The notes below the pieces were generated by a model. The model saw nothing but the letters and a program-made list of their open reading frames with translations. It ran no database searches and was not told where the DNA came from. A program made the translations under genes and the position numbers. This document shows, in pieces, positions 1 to 5,505 of a stretch of DNA of 6,316 nt; position 1 is the first letter of the stretch; each line of letters starts with the position of its first letter. The stretch is from Ignavibacteria bacterium (GTDB lineage: Bacteria > Bacteroidota > Ignavibacteria > UBA10030 > SZUA-254): assembly GCA_005877655.1 (NCBI GenBank), contig VBOC01000068.1, positions 1 to 6,316 on the forward strand, given 5' to 3'.

Positions 1-45
1 CTTTCACCTCGTGGGTGAGTGTTTTCAAACCGCAGAAACATTCTA

Positions 46-63
46 AGGCACCCAAAGGTGCCT
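46..63. repeat. Perfect 7-bp inverted repeat (hairpin)
   Basis: AGGCACC (46-52) pairs with GGTGCCT (57-63) around the 4-base loop CAAA. No T-run follows directly, although a T-rich tract begins about ten bases later (74-87). It could be a terminator of something left of the window or a subterminal structure of the mobile element; the sequence does not decide. Confidence 0.5.
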
Positions 64-116
64 ACCAACCGGGTTTTCATTTTTTTAACCCCGTCCTCCA
101 TTCTTTTGATGGTGGA

Positions 117-136
117 TCAGGGGACAACACCCCTGA
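117..136. repeat. Perfect 7-bp inverted repeat (hairpin)
   Basis: TCAGGGG (117-123) pairs with CCCCTGA (130-136) around a 6-base loop. It lies about 130 bp before the druA-like start codon. No U-tract follows, so a rho-independent terminator is unlikely. A structure near the end of a mobile element or an operator dyad are both possible. Confidence 0.45.
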
Positions 137-268
137 AGCACGAGTAGGAGGAAGTAAGCAGGGAGAGGATCTGCAGGGGTGAGAAAAAGAATTTTGTCGC
201 AAAAAAGGACTGGACAGGCAAATGGGAATTTGAGAGCATAGGCTGGGCCGGTGTGAGGGGCCCTGCCT

Positions 269-1168
269 ATGAAACCAGGCCAGAGCCAGCCAGTGGTGCT
301 GAGTGGACGGGTCTTTAGTGCCAGGGAAGTCGAGCAGTTGCAGGAAACCGTCGGAGTCTTTTCGAAGTTAAGCCGTTTTGAGTTAGCCCAGACGCTGTGC
401 GAGCATTTGGGCTGGGTAACCGCCAAAGGGCATTACAAGGTGGATGCCTGCTTAAAGGCGCTGCGGAAGCTGGAGCAGTTGGGGCAGATCCAACTTCCGA
501 GGGTGCAAGCCTGTCGGGTGAGGCAAGCGAAGCCGCTGGGCTGGGGTGAGCCGACCGATCCGGGCCAGCCGGTGGTGGGATCGGTGGAAGATTTTGAGCC
601 GGTGGAGCTAGAAGCGGTGGAGTCCAGCCCGCAGATGAAGTTGTGGAACCAATACCTGGGCCGCTACCATTACCTGGGCTATCAGCGTCCCTTTGGAGCG
701 CATCAACGGTACTTTATCGTTTCCCGGAAAGCCGAGCCGCGGCGGTTGGGCTGTTTGTTGTTTGCCGCCTCGGCCTGGGCGGTGGCGGTGCGGGATGAAT
801 GGATCGGCTGGTCAGCGACCGTCCGTGCGCAACGGTTGAATTGGGTGGTCAATAACAGCCGTTTTTTGATCTTTCCTTGGGTGCGGCTGGCCAACCTGGC
901 CAGCCGGGCGCTGGCGCTAGCCACGCGGCGCGTGGGCCTGGACTGGCAACGGCGTTATGGCTACCGACCGGTGTTGCTGGAAACCTTTGTCGATCCCCAG
1001 CGCTATCGGGGCACGTGCTATCAGGCAGCCAATTGGATCCGGTTGGGGGAGACGGCCGGGCGGGGGCGGCTGGATCGGCACAAGCGCTATCTCTCGACCC
1101 GCAAGCTGGTTTACGTCTATCCGCTGCGGCCGGATTTTCGGCGGGTGCTGAAGCGGAGGTGCCGATGA
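269..1168 (+). CDS. DUF4338 / DruA-like protein, partner of a transposase
   Basis: A 299-aa protein recognisable as DUF4338, the family that includes DruA of the Druantia anti-phage system; its biochemical activity is not established. Residues about 14-77 look like a helical, winged-helix-type N-terminal region ending in a 'LEQLGQIQLP' pattern typical of the family. The conserved core follows from about 125: WNQYLGRYHYLGY (126-138), an RD pair (175-176) before IGW, VVNNSRFLIFP (193-203), NLAS (209-212), ETFVD (238-242), GTCYQAANW (248-256), a GRG (264-266) and a basic C-terminus with YPL (284-286). The ATG at 269 is the first start after an in-frame TGA (254-256) and has GAGGG at 255-259. The stop overlaps the transposase start (ATGA), so the two are probably translationally coupled. 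None of the other Druantia genes (such as the large helicase DruE) is in the window. The context therefore favours a transposon accessory or DNA-binding role, which is inference. Confidence 0.85.
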   Translation: MKPGQSQPVVLSGRVFSAREVEQLQETVGVFSKLSRFELAQTLCEHLGWVTAKGHYKVDACLKALRKLEQLGQIQLPRVQACRVRQAKPLGWGEPTDPGQPVVGSVEDFEPVELEAVESSPQMKLWNQYLGRYHYLGYQRPFGAHQRYFIVSRKAEPRRLGCLLFAASAWAVAVRDEWIGWSATVRAQRLNWVVNNSRFLIFPWVRLANLASRALALATRRVGLDWQRRYGYRPVLLETFVDPQRYRGTCYQAANWIRLGETAGRGRLDRHKRYLSTRKLVYVYPLRPDFRRVLKRRCR

Positions 1169-2346
1169 GCCGGAAGGTCAGTCGGCGCCCCAGACGAGAG
1201 GCCCTCCAGCAACAACGCCGCGAGCACCAGCGAGCCGCTCAACAGTTGCGTCAACAGCAGGGGGCCCAGGGGCTAGCCGCACTGGAGGGACCCGCCCTGC
1301 CTAACGGCAAGAGCGAGTGGGCCACGGTGGCAGAAGAACAAGCGGGACGCCAGCAGGCGGTAGAAGAACAGATCCAAGTGTTTCGCTCGCTGTTGCCTAC
1401 GCTGCTCAAGCGGCTGGCCCAGATTACCGATCCGCGGAATCCGATAACCCTCCAGCACCAACTGACGGTGCTGGTGTGGTACGGGATCTTAACTTTTGTC
1501 TTTCAGATGGCCTCGCGGCGCGAGGCCAACCGGCGCCTGAGCCGGCCGCAGTTTCAAGAGAATCTGCGCGCCTTGTTTCCGGAACTGGAGAGTTGTCCGC
1601 CTCAGGATACCCTGAACCGGCTGTTGGCTGACATGGAGGTCGAACAGATCGAGCAGGCCCATCTGGACTGGATTCAGCGTTTGATGCGGAAGAAGAAGTT
1701 TAACCGCTATCTGATTGAGCGCTGCTATCCCATTGCCATGGATGGGACGCAGAAGTTCAGTCGCACCCTGTGTGGGGCAGAGGAATGGTTGAAGCGGGAA
1801 GTGGCGGCCGGAGAGGGTGGGACCAGCCCTCAATATTATGTGTACGTGCTGGAGGCCCATCTGGCCTTCTCGAATGGGATGACTCTTCCGTTGCTGAGCG
1901 AGTTTTTGACGGGGAGGCTGGATGCGGGCCAGAGCCAACAGGATTGCGAGTTGAAAGCCTTCCAGCGGTTGGCCACCCGGATCAAAGCGGCGTTTCCCCG
2001 TTCTGGTCTGGCTCGACGGGCTTTATCCCAACGGTCCCATCCTAGAACTGTGCCGCCGCTACCACTGGCAGTTTATGATGGTTTTGCAGGAGGGCTCACT
2101 ACCTTCGGTCTGGGAGGAAGTCGAAGGGCTCCGACCCTTGCAGCCCAACCAGTGTCTGAAACAAAACTGGGGAAATCGGCAGCAGTATTTTTGGTGGGTG
2201 AATCACCTCGAATACCGCTACGGTCCCAACGACCGTCGCCAACAAATCCTGCCTGTGGTGGGGTGCGAGGAAGGCTGGGAAGAAATCGCGGCCGGTTCGA
2301 CCCAGGTCGTGCAGAAAACCTCCCGCCACGTCTGGATCTCCAGTGA
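1165..2346 (+). CDS. Transposase, 5' open frame (N-terminal region and first catalytic Asp)
   Basis: This frame reads true transposase only to about 2001 (residue 279, ending IKAAFPR). The remaining codons to the stop at 2344-2346 are an out-of-frame tail rich in Ser, Arg and Pro that does not resemble the family. Alone it would give a 393-aa product with only D193 of the catalytic triad, so it should be inactive in transposition but could keep the basic N-terminal DNA-binding part. The same frame is open upstream to 877, but that extension lies inside the druA-like gene and is not credible. Confidence 0.6.
   Translation: MSRKVSRRPRREALQQQRREHQRAAQQLRQQQGAQGLAALEGPALPNGKSEWATVAEEQAGRQQAVEEQIQVFRSLLPTLLKRLAQITDPRNPITLQHQLTVLVWYGILTFVFQMASRREANRRLSRPQFQENLRALFPELESCPPQDTLNRLLADMEVEQIEQAHLDWIQRLMRKKKFNRYLIERCYPIAMDGTQKFSRTLCGAEEWLKREVAAGEGGTSPQYYVYVLEAHLAFSNGMTLPLLSEFLTGRLDAGQSQQDCELKAFQRLATRIKAAFPRSGLARRALSQRSHPRTVPPLPLAVYDGFAGGLTTFGLGGSRRAPTLAAQPVSETKLGKSAAVFLVGESPRIPLRSQRPSPTNPACGGVRGRLGRNRGRFDPGRAENLPPRLDLQ
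1996..2003 (+). other. Frameshift site in transposase
   Basis: The upstream frame reads ...GCG TTT CCC CGT TCT; the downstream family-like frame resumes as GTT CTG GTC TGG CTC GAC. The net change is +1 (equivalent to a 1-nt insertion or a deletion of 2, 5 or 8 nt). From memory, relatives have a few more residues between the FP and LDG motifs, which would fit an 8-nt deletion. The break includes CCC_C, a sequence on which tRNA-Pro can slip +1, so programmed frameshifting cannot be excluded. I see no obvious stimulatory stop codon or strong structure nearby. Confidence 0.6.
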
Positions 2347-2686
2347 GCCGTTGAGCCGCCGCAAGGTGCCTGAGCGCTGCAACCTGGGGGCGCGCCACCG
2401 CTGGGGCATTGAAAACAACTTTCTAGTTGAGAAGCATCACGGTTATCACTACCAACACGGCTTCTCTACCGACTGGAAAGCGATGAGAGGCTATCATTAC
2501 CTGATGCAGCTGGGACATCTCATCAACGTGTTAGCCCAGCATACGGCCGTGTTGGCCAAACTGGTTCGCCAGTTGGGGGTACGGGGCTTGCTCCAACTGT
2601 TGGAGGAGACCGTGGCCGGACCCTGGCTCAAGCTGGACCGCCTGGTGCAGGTGCTACGCTTGCCTTACCAACTCCGCCTGGATTAA
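2075..2686 (+). CDS. Transposase, 3' open frame (catalytic C-terminal part)
   Basis: Transposase sequence in this frame begins by about 2003 (LVWLDGLYPNG, 2nd catalytic Asp at 2015-2017). The first ATG is at 2075, inside the fold, so a separate product from there would lose the second Asp and start mid-domain. It keeps SLPSVWEEVEGL, QYFWWVNHLEYRYG and the Glu motif (GAA at 2411-2413), then a hydrophobic C-terminal helix region. No good ribosome-binding site precedes 2075. It is best read as the continuation of the frameshifted transposase, not as an independent gene. Confidence 0.6.
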   Translation: MMVLQEGSLPSVWEEVEGLRPLQPNQCLKQNWGNRQQYFWWVNHLEYRYGPNDRRQQILPVVGCEEGWEEIAAGSTQVVQKTSRHVWISSEPLSRRKVPERCNLGARHRWGIENNFLVEKHHGYHYQHGFSTDWKAMRGYHYLMQLGHLINVLAQHTAVLAKLVRQLGVRGLLQLLEETVAGPWLKLDRLVQVLRLPYQLRLD

Positions 2687-2692
2687 AGGCGG
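2674..2692. repeat. Hairpin across the transposase stop codon
   Basis: CCGCCT (2674-2679) pairs with AGGCGG (2687-2692) around a 7-base loop that contains the TAA stop. The stem is six G+C-rich pairs but no T-run follows, so it would be a poor intrinsic terminator. It could limit read-through out of the mobile unit; confidence is low. Confidence 0.3.
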
Positions 2693-2900
2693 GAGCACAC
2701 AACCTAGACAGCTTGAATCGAACCAAGGCCACTGTGTCGTTCAGCTTAGGGAATTCCAGCGCCAACACATTCACTTTACAGATCCAAAAGCTGTATTCAT
2801 CATCAACCAGGGCGCCTGACTGGCTATCTCTGGCTCTCAGTGGGGGGCGTCAGCACAAAAATAAAGGGCATGCTTCAGGACTGGCTTATTCTTGGCCTCA
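2687..2900. other. Intergenic stretch between the mobile unit and the efflux operon
   Basis: No credible gene. A 63-codon open stretch at 2713-2904 has no family resemblance and no ribosome-binding site. The right end of the insertion element should fall here, but no long inverted match to the left leader was found. The only exact one noticed is a 9-base match (TGCTTCAGG at 2871-2879 against CCTGAAGCA at 132-140), which is about what chance allows. An imperfect direct repeat starting ACTGGCT occurs at 2819 and 2880. Confidence 0.5.
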
Positions 2901-2928
2901 TTGACACAGCCAACAGGCTCTCTTAAAT
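2901..2928 (+). promoter_or_regulatory. Predicted sigma-70-type promoter for the efflux operon
   Basis: A perfect -35 box TTGACA (2901-2906) is followed after 16 bp by TTAAAT (2923-2928, 4 of 6 matches to TATAAT). The expected transcription start, 6-8 bases after the -10 box, falls on or beside the ATG at 2935, which implies a leaderless or near-leaderless first transcript. The spacer holds a short dyad, AGCC-AACA-GGCT (2908-2919), which might be an operator half-site pair, but at 4 bp per arm this is weak. The spacer is not the 19-20 bp expected of a MerR-type metal-responsive promoter. Confidence 0.5.
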
Positions 2929-2934
2929 ACCGCC

Positions 2935-3333
2935 ATGCGTCGATTGGTTGCTCTGTCCGTCATCTTCGCGTTGGTTCTTGCGCTTTGTCGGGCTCCCTTC
3001 TTTCATTTGCACGAGGGAAGGGATCATGGTCCGAACGAACCTGGACACCACAACCTCTCCTTGGTTTCTCATATACACCTCAGACCATTTTTAGATTCAT
3101 CAAATCATTCCGGCGAGACATCCGTTGGTGTCCGACACGTTGACCGCAATGCACAACCAGTAGATATCTTGCTGTTCGAACAAGAAACCCCACATTCCCT
3201 GCCTGTTCAGGTCGAGCAAGTGGCATTTTGTTCCCCGCTCCTTCCTTCGGGACTTACAATCTATGAGCTTACCCCACGGATTCATGATCCTCCGTGGGCC
3301 CATCCCTCCATCCCAAGATCCCCACCCGCCTAA
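2935..3333 (+). CDS. Small secreted His-rich protein, putative periplasmic metal binder
   Basis: A 132-aa protein with a clear signal peptide: RR at 2-3, hydrophobic core 4-17, then CRA near 18-20. Right after it comes a His cluster: H24, H26, H31, H38, H39, H46 and H48 (seven in 25 residues), followed by H58 and H68. The C-terminus is Pro-rich (HDPPWAHPSIPRSPPA). Small exported His-rich proteins with this layout often precede CusCBA/CzcCBA-type operons; that is recollection of family patterns, not a named domain. It may bind or buffer the exported metal in the periplasm (inference). No Shine-Dalgarno lies before the ATG, which fits the leaderless start suggested by the promoter. It is followed 70 bp later by the channel gene, with a hairpin between. 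Which metal it binds cannot be read from the sequence. Confidence 0.7.
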   Translation: MRRLVALSVIFALVLALCRAPFFHLHEGRDHGPNEPGHHNLSLVSHIHLRPFLDSSNHSGETSVGVRHVDRNAQPVDILLFEQETPHSLPVQVEQVAFCSPLLPSGLTIYELTPRIHDPPWAHPSIPRSPPA

Positions 3334-3343
3334 CCTTTCTTAG

Positions 3344-3361
3344 GCACGCCTGCCGGCGTGC
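3344..3361 (+). terminator. 7-bp G+C-rich hairpin between the His-rich and channel genes
   Basis: GCACGCC (3344-3350) pairs perfectly with GGCGTGC (3355-3361) around TGCC. The bases after it (TCTCCTTAATTC) are pyrimidine-rich but not a true T-run. It could be a partial terminator or a processing or stability element that sets the His-rich gene's output apart from the channel, adaptor and pump genes. Confidence 0.4.
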
Positions 3362-3403
3362 TCTCCTTAATTCAAATCCGAATTCAACAAACGAGGTAAA
3401 GCT

Positions 3404-4636
3404 ATGTCTTATTGCGCCTTTGCTTGTGGAGCCGTGACCGCCCTCTTTCTTATAAGCCCGGTGCACGTGGCGTCGCAGGAGCTCACAGAGAAGGAAGTCC
3501 TCAGGCGGTTTGCCGAGGAGAATCAACGAGTCCGGGCGCTCGGGGCTCGAGTCGAGGTTGCGCGTGCAGAGAGTAGGATCCGGACATTGCTTCCGACACC
3601 CAGCATTTCCTACAGCCGGGAAGATGCCATCACCAAAGAGGACTACCTGCTGGTAGAACAACGGATCCCCGTGAGCGGCCGACTGGGCCTTTTGCGCCGG
3701 GCGGGTGATGCATCCGTCAATGTGCGAAGGCAAGAATCCAATTATGCCCTGCACCAACTGCGTAGCGATCTGCGCCTGGCTTTCTACGAACTGCTCCTGG
3801 TCCAGCAGCGCGAAGAGCTCATTCGCAAGGGCCAGTCAAACCTGCAGGAGTTGGTGCGTGTATTGGGTGAGCGCGAGCGGGAAGGCGAAGGCTCTACCTT
3901 TGATCGTTTGCGCGCCGAACGCGAGCTGGCGGATATCCAGGCAGACCTGATTTCAGGCGAAGCCACGACAGCTCGGGTGCGGACACAGGTGGCCTCCTTC
4001 TTTGCGCCTGGTATGGAGGCGGGTTCTCTCCTTGCATCCGGACAAGTTGACATCTCCAGAACGCTTCCCGATTTGGCAACCCTCATCGCCCGCGCCTTGG
4101 AGACTCGAGGAGATCACAGGGCACAGGAAGAGCAGCTTCAGCAATTCAGGTGGGAGCGACGCGCCGCTGAACGGCTGCGCGTCCCGGAACCTGTGGTGAG
4201 TGGTGGGATGAAACGAGTCCAGGAGCCGCTTGGGATATCAGACACTGGGCACATTCTCTCAGTGATGATCCCTTTTCCCTTGTTCAATCGCAGCCGAACG
4301 GAGGCAGCACTGGCTCAGGCAGCCTACCAGAGGACCCAAGCTGAGCGACAGGCGCTAGCGCAACAGATTGCCAGTGAAGTGAAGGCGGCCTATGTGACCA
4401 CAGAGCTTCGCCGTCGACTGGCCGGGGAATACCGGCAAAAGGTTGGAGAAAAAGACATCGAGTTAACGCGGGTTGCTCAGTTCGCCTATCAGGAGGGGGA
4501 GCACAGGATCCTCGAGTTATTGGACGCCTATCGGGTCACGCTGAGCTCGCAACTGCGAGTATTGGACTTGGTTGCCGCAGCCAAACAAGCCGAGATTGAA
4601 CTGGACCGCGCGGTGGGAGAGGAGGTATTCCCGTGA
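3404..4636 (+). CDS. TolC-family outer-membrane channel of a heavy-metal RND efflux system (CusC/CzcC-like)
   Basis: A 410-aa outer-membrane efflux protein, within the usual 400-460 aa. It would form the trimeric channel that vents substrate from the adaptor-pump complex to the outside. Residues 1-24 form a signal peptide (hydrophobic core about 9-20, VAS before Q25). It lacks basic residues in the n-region and has no lipobox Cys, unlike lipidated CusC. Two OEP repeats follow. The first has LPTPSISYSRE, then the strand EDYLLVEQRIPVSGR; the second has EPVVSGGMKRV and LSVMIPFPLFNRSR. Both are followed by long Ala/Gln/Glu/Arg-rich helices with heptad character, matching the TolC alpha-barrel. 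The ATG at 3404 has GAGGT at 3393-3397, six bases upstream. Its stop overlaps the adaptor's GTG (GTGA). The sequence alone does not name the metal; gene order and the HME-type pump point to a cation such as Cu, Ag, Co, Zn or Cd. Confidence 0.85.
   Translation: MSYCAFACGAVTALFLISPVHVASQELTEKEVLRRFAEENQRVRALGARVEVARAESRIRTLLPTPSISYSREDAITKEDYLLVEQRIPVSGRLGLLRRAGDASVNVRRQESNYALHQLRSDLRLAFYELLLVQQREELIRKGQSNLQELVRVLGEREREGEGSTFDRLRAERELADIQADLISGEATTARVRTQVASFFAPGMEAGSLLASGQVDISRTLPDLATLIARALETRGDHRAQEEQLQQFRWERRAAERLRVPEPVVSGGMKRVQEPLGISDTGHILSVMIPFPLFNRSRTEAALAQAAYQRTQAERQALAQQIASEVKAAYVTTELRRRLAGEYRQKVGEKDIELTRVAQFAYQEGEHRILELLDAYRVTLSSQLRVLDLVAAAKQAEIELDRAVGEEVFP
4616..4635 (+). promoter_or_regulatory. 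Strong Shine-Dalgarno deciding the GTG start of the adaptor
   Basis: GGAGGT (4621-4626), inside a longer purine run from 4616, sits six bases before GTG at 4633-4635. The GTG overlaps the channel gene's stop (GTGA). The encoded N-terminus MKKVVSLL plus lipobox makes this the right start, and the overlap implies coupling of channel and adaptor synthesis. Confidence 0.75.
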
Positions 4637-5505
4637 AGAAAGTTGTCAGTCTTCTCATTTTGGTAGCCACCATCTCTGGTTGTAAGAAGCAAAATTCGCC
4701 GGAGAAAACCCAGGCAGAGGCTCCCAAGCTCTCAATCACGCACTGGAGTGACAAAACCGAATTGTTCGTGGAGTATCCGCCTCTGGTCGCCGGGGAACAG
4801 GCACGTTTTGCGATTCATCTCACCGACCTCCATACTTTCAAACCGCTGTCATCAGGAATGGCCACTGTCCAGTTAGCCCGCACAGGCGGCCCATCGGAGA
4901 GATTTTCTAGCGGCCTTCCTAGCCCACCGGGGATTTTCGGCGTCGATGTGCAGCCAAAGGAGTCGGGCACGTACGATATGTCCGTTCGGCTGGACTCCGC
5001 TGATTTGGAGGACGCGCACCCGCTGGGTTTCGTAACAGTATTCGCTGACACTGCTCAAGCAGCAGCATCGGCCAAGGCAAAAGAAGAGAAGCGCGAGACC
5101 ATCTCCTTCCTTAAGGAGCAACAGTGGAGTATGGAGTTTGCCACTGAGGCGATTAAGGAGCGATCGCTGCGTGAAAGCCTGAGAGTCCCCGGCGAGGTTC
5201 AACCCCGAACCGGGGGTGAAGCGGAGGTGATGGCGCCGGTATCCGGGCGCCTTTTGGCTTCGAGTTCTCTCCCTGCTGTTGGGACAAACGTGGTCAAGGA
5301 GCAGGTTCTGGCTTCGTTAGTACCACGAACTGCTAACCCTGCCGACCGAGGATCGGGAGCGGGTGGAGCGACTGTTGTCTGCTGGAGCCATTCCGGCCAA
5401 ACGGTTGGAGGAAGCCCGGGCCAGCGAAGCCACCCAAGCAGCCCGATCGAAAGCGGCCCAGTTGCGTCTGGCTCAACACGAGCTGACACGCCGCGCTGGG
5501 GGTGA
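4633..5505 (+). CDS. Adaptor, 5' open frame (lipobox, N-terminal domain, first lipoyl half)
   Basis: The GTG-initiated frame runs 290 aa to its stop, but only residues 1-239 are adaptor-like. From about 5350 the reading becomes a Gly/Ser/Pro-rich, low-complexity tail (GSGAGGATVVCW and onward) with no family match. A product from this frame would be a lipoprotein with the N-terminal beta-rich domain and half a lipoyl domain, lacking the beta-barrel and membrane-proximal domains that hold the pump. Confidence 0.6.
   Translation: MKKVVSLLILVATISGCKKQNSPEKTQAEAPKLSITHWSDKTELFVEYPPLVAGEQARFAIHLTDLHTFKPLSSGMATVQLARTGGPSERFSSGLPSPPGIFGVDVQPKESGTYDMSVRLDSADLEDAHPLGFVTVFADTAQAAASAKAKEEKRETISFLKEQQWSMEFATEAIKERSLRESLRVPGEVQPRTGGEAEVMAPVSGRLLASSSLPAVGTNVVKEQVLASLVPRTANPADRGSGAGGATVVCWSHSGQTVGGSPGQRSHPSSPIESGPVASGSTRADTPRWG

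Larger units (their letters stand above)
1..268. other. Non-coding leader upstream of the druA-like gene
   Basis: No convincing gene lies here on either strand. The stretch is A/T-richer than the genes that follow, with T and A runs near 80-87 and 201-206. It holds three small inverted repeats: a 5-bp one at 4-18, and perfect 7-bp ones at 46-63 and 117-136. An in-frame TGA at 254-256 closes the druA-like frame, so the protein cannot start earlier than the ATG at 269. If the two following genes form an insertion element, its left end should lie in this stretch, but I could not fix it. I found no promoter with both boxes convincing. Confidence 0.6.
1165..2686 (+). pseudogene. IS4-like DDE transposase, frameshifted in the catalytic domain
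   Basis: Cut-and-paste-type transposase split over two frames, about 506 aa if joined. The start is the ATG at 1165, overlapping the druA-like stop, with GGAGGT at 1155-1160. Order: a basic, Gln/Arg-rich N-terminus (residues 1-45); a helical region with TDPRNPITLQHQL, like the segment preceding IS4/ISAs1 catalytic domains; first Asp in AMDGTQ (D193). After the break come the second Asp in LVWLDGLYPNG (about D284) and the Glu in RWGIENNFLVEK (about E416). That last motif matches the R-x3-E-x6-K part of the IS4-family YREK signature, with Ala where the Tyr would be. The frame changes by +1 between about 1996 and 2003. All catalytic positions survive, so the damage is recent, artefactual, or bypassed by ribosomal slippage. 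The IS4-like label rests on motifs only; the exact subgroup is unknown. Confidence 0.8.

Noticed and set aside
85..426. 113-codon open frame on the - strand
   Set aside because: It overlaps the druA-like start and has no recognisable domain; composition is what an antisense shadow would give.
877..1164. Upstream in-frame extension of the transposase frame
   Set aside because: It lies wholly inside the druA-like gene, whose protein matches a known family. The extension is low-complexity Gly/Ala/Ser sequence, and the ATG at 1165 has a good ribosome-binding site.
269..1168. Calling this a Druantia defence system
   Set aside because: Only the DruA-like component is present; no DruB, DruC, DruD or helicase DruE is in the window, and the neighbour is a transposase.
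2819..2903. Direct repeat starting ACTGGCT at 2819 and 2880
   Set aside because: Only the first seven bases match exactly and the rest needs gaps; too weak to call a target duplication or operator pair.
2713..2904. 63-codon open frame between the transposase and the efflux operon
   Set aside because: No ribosome-binding site, no family resemblance, unusual composition; treated as intergenic.
3269..3757. 162-codon open frame on the - strand
   Set aside because: It is antisense to the channel gene's start and signal peptide, and no domain is visible.
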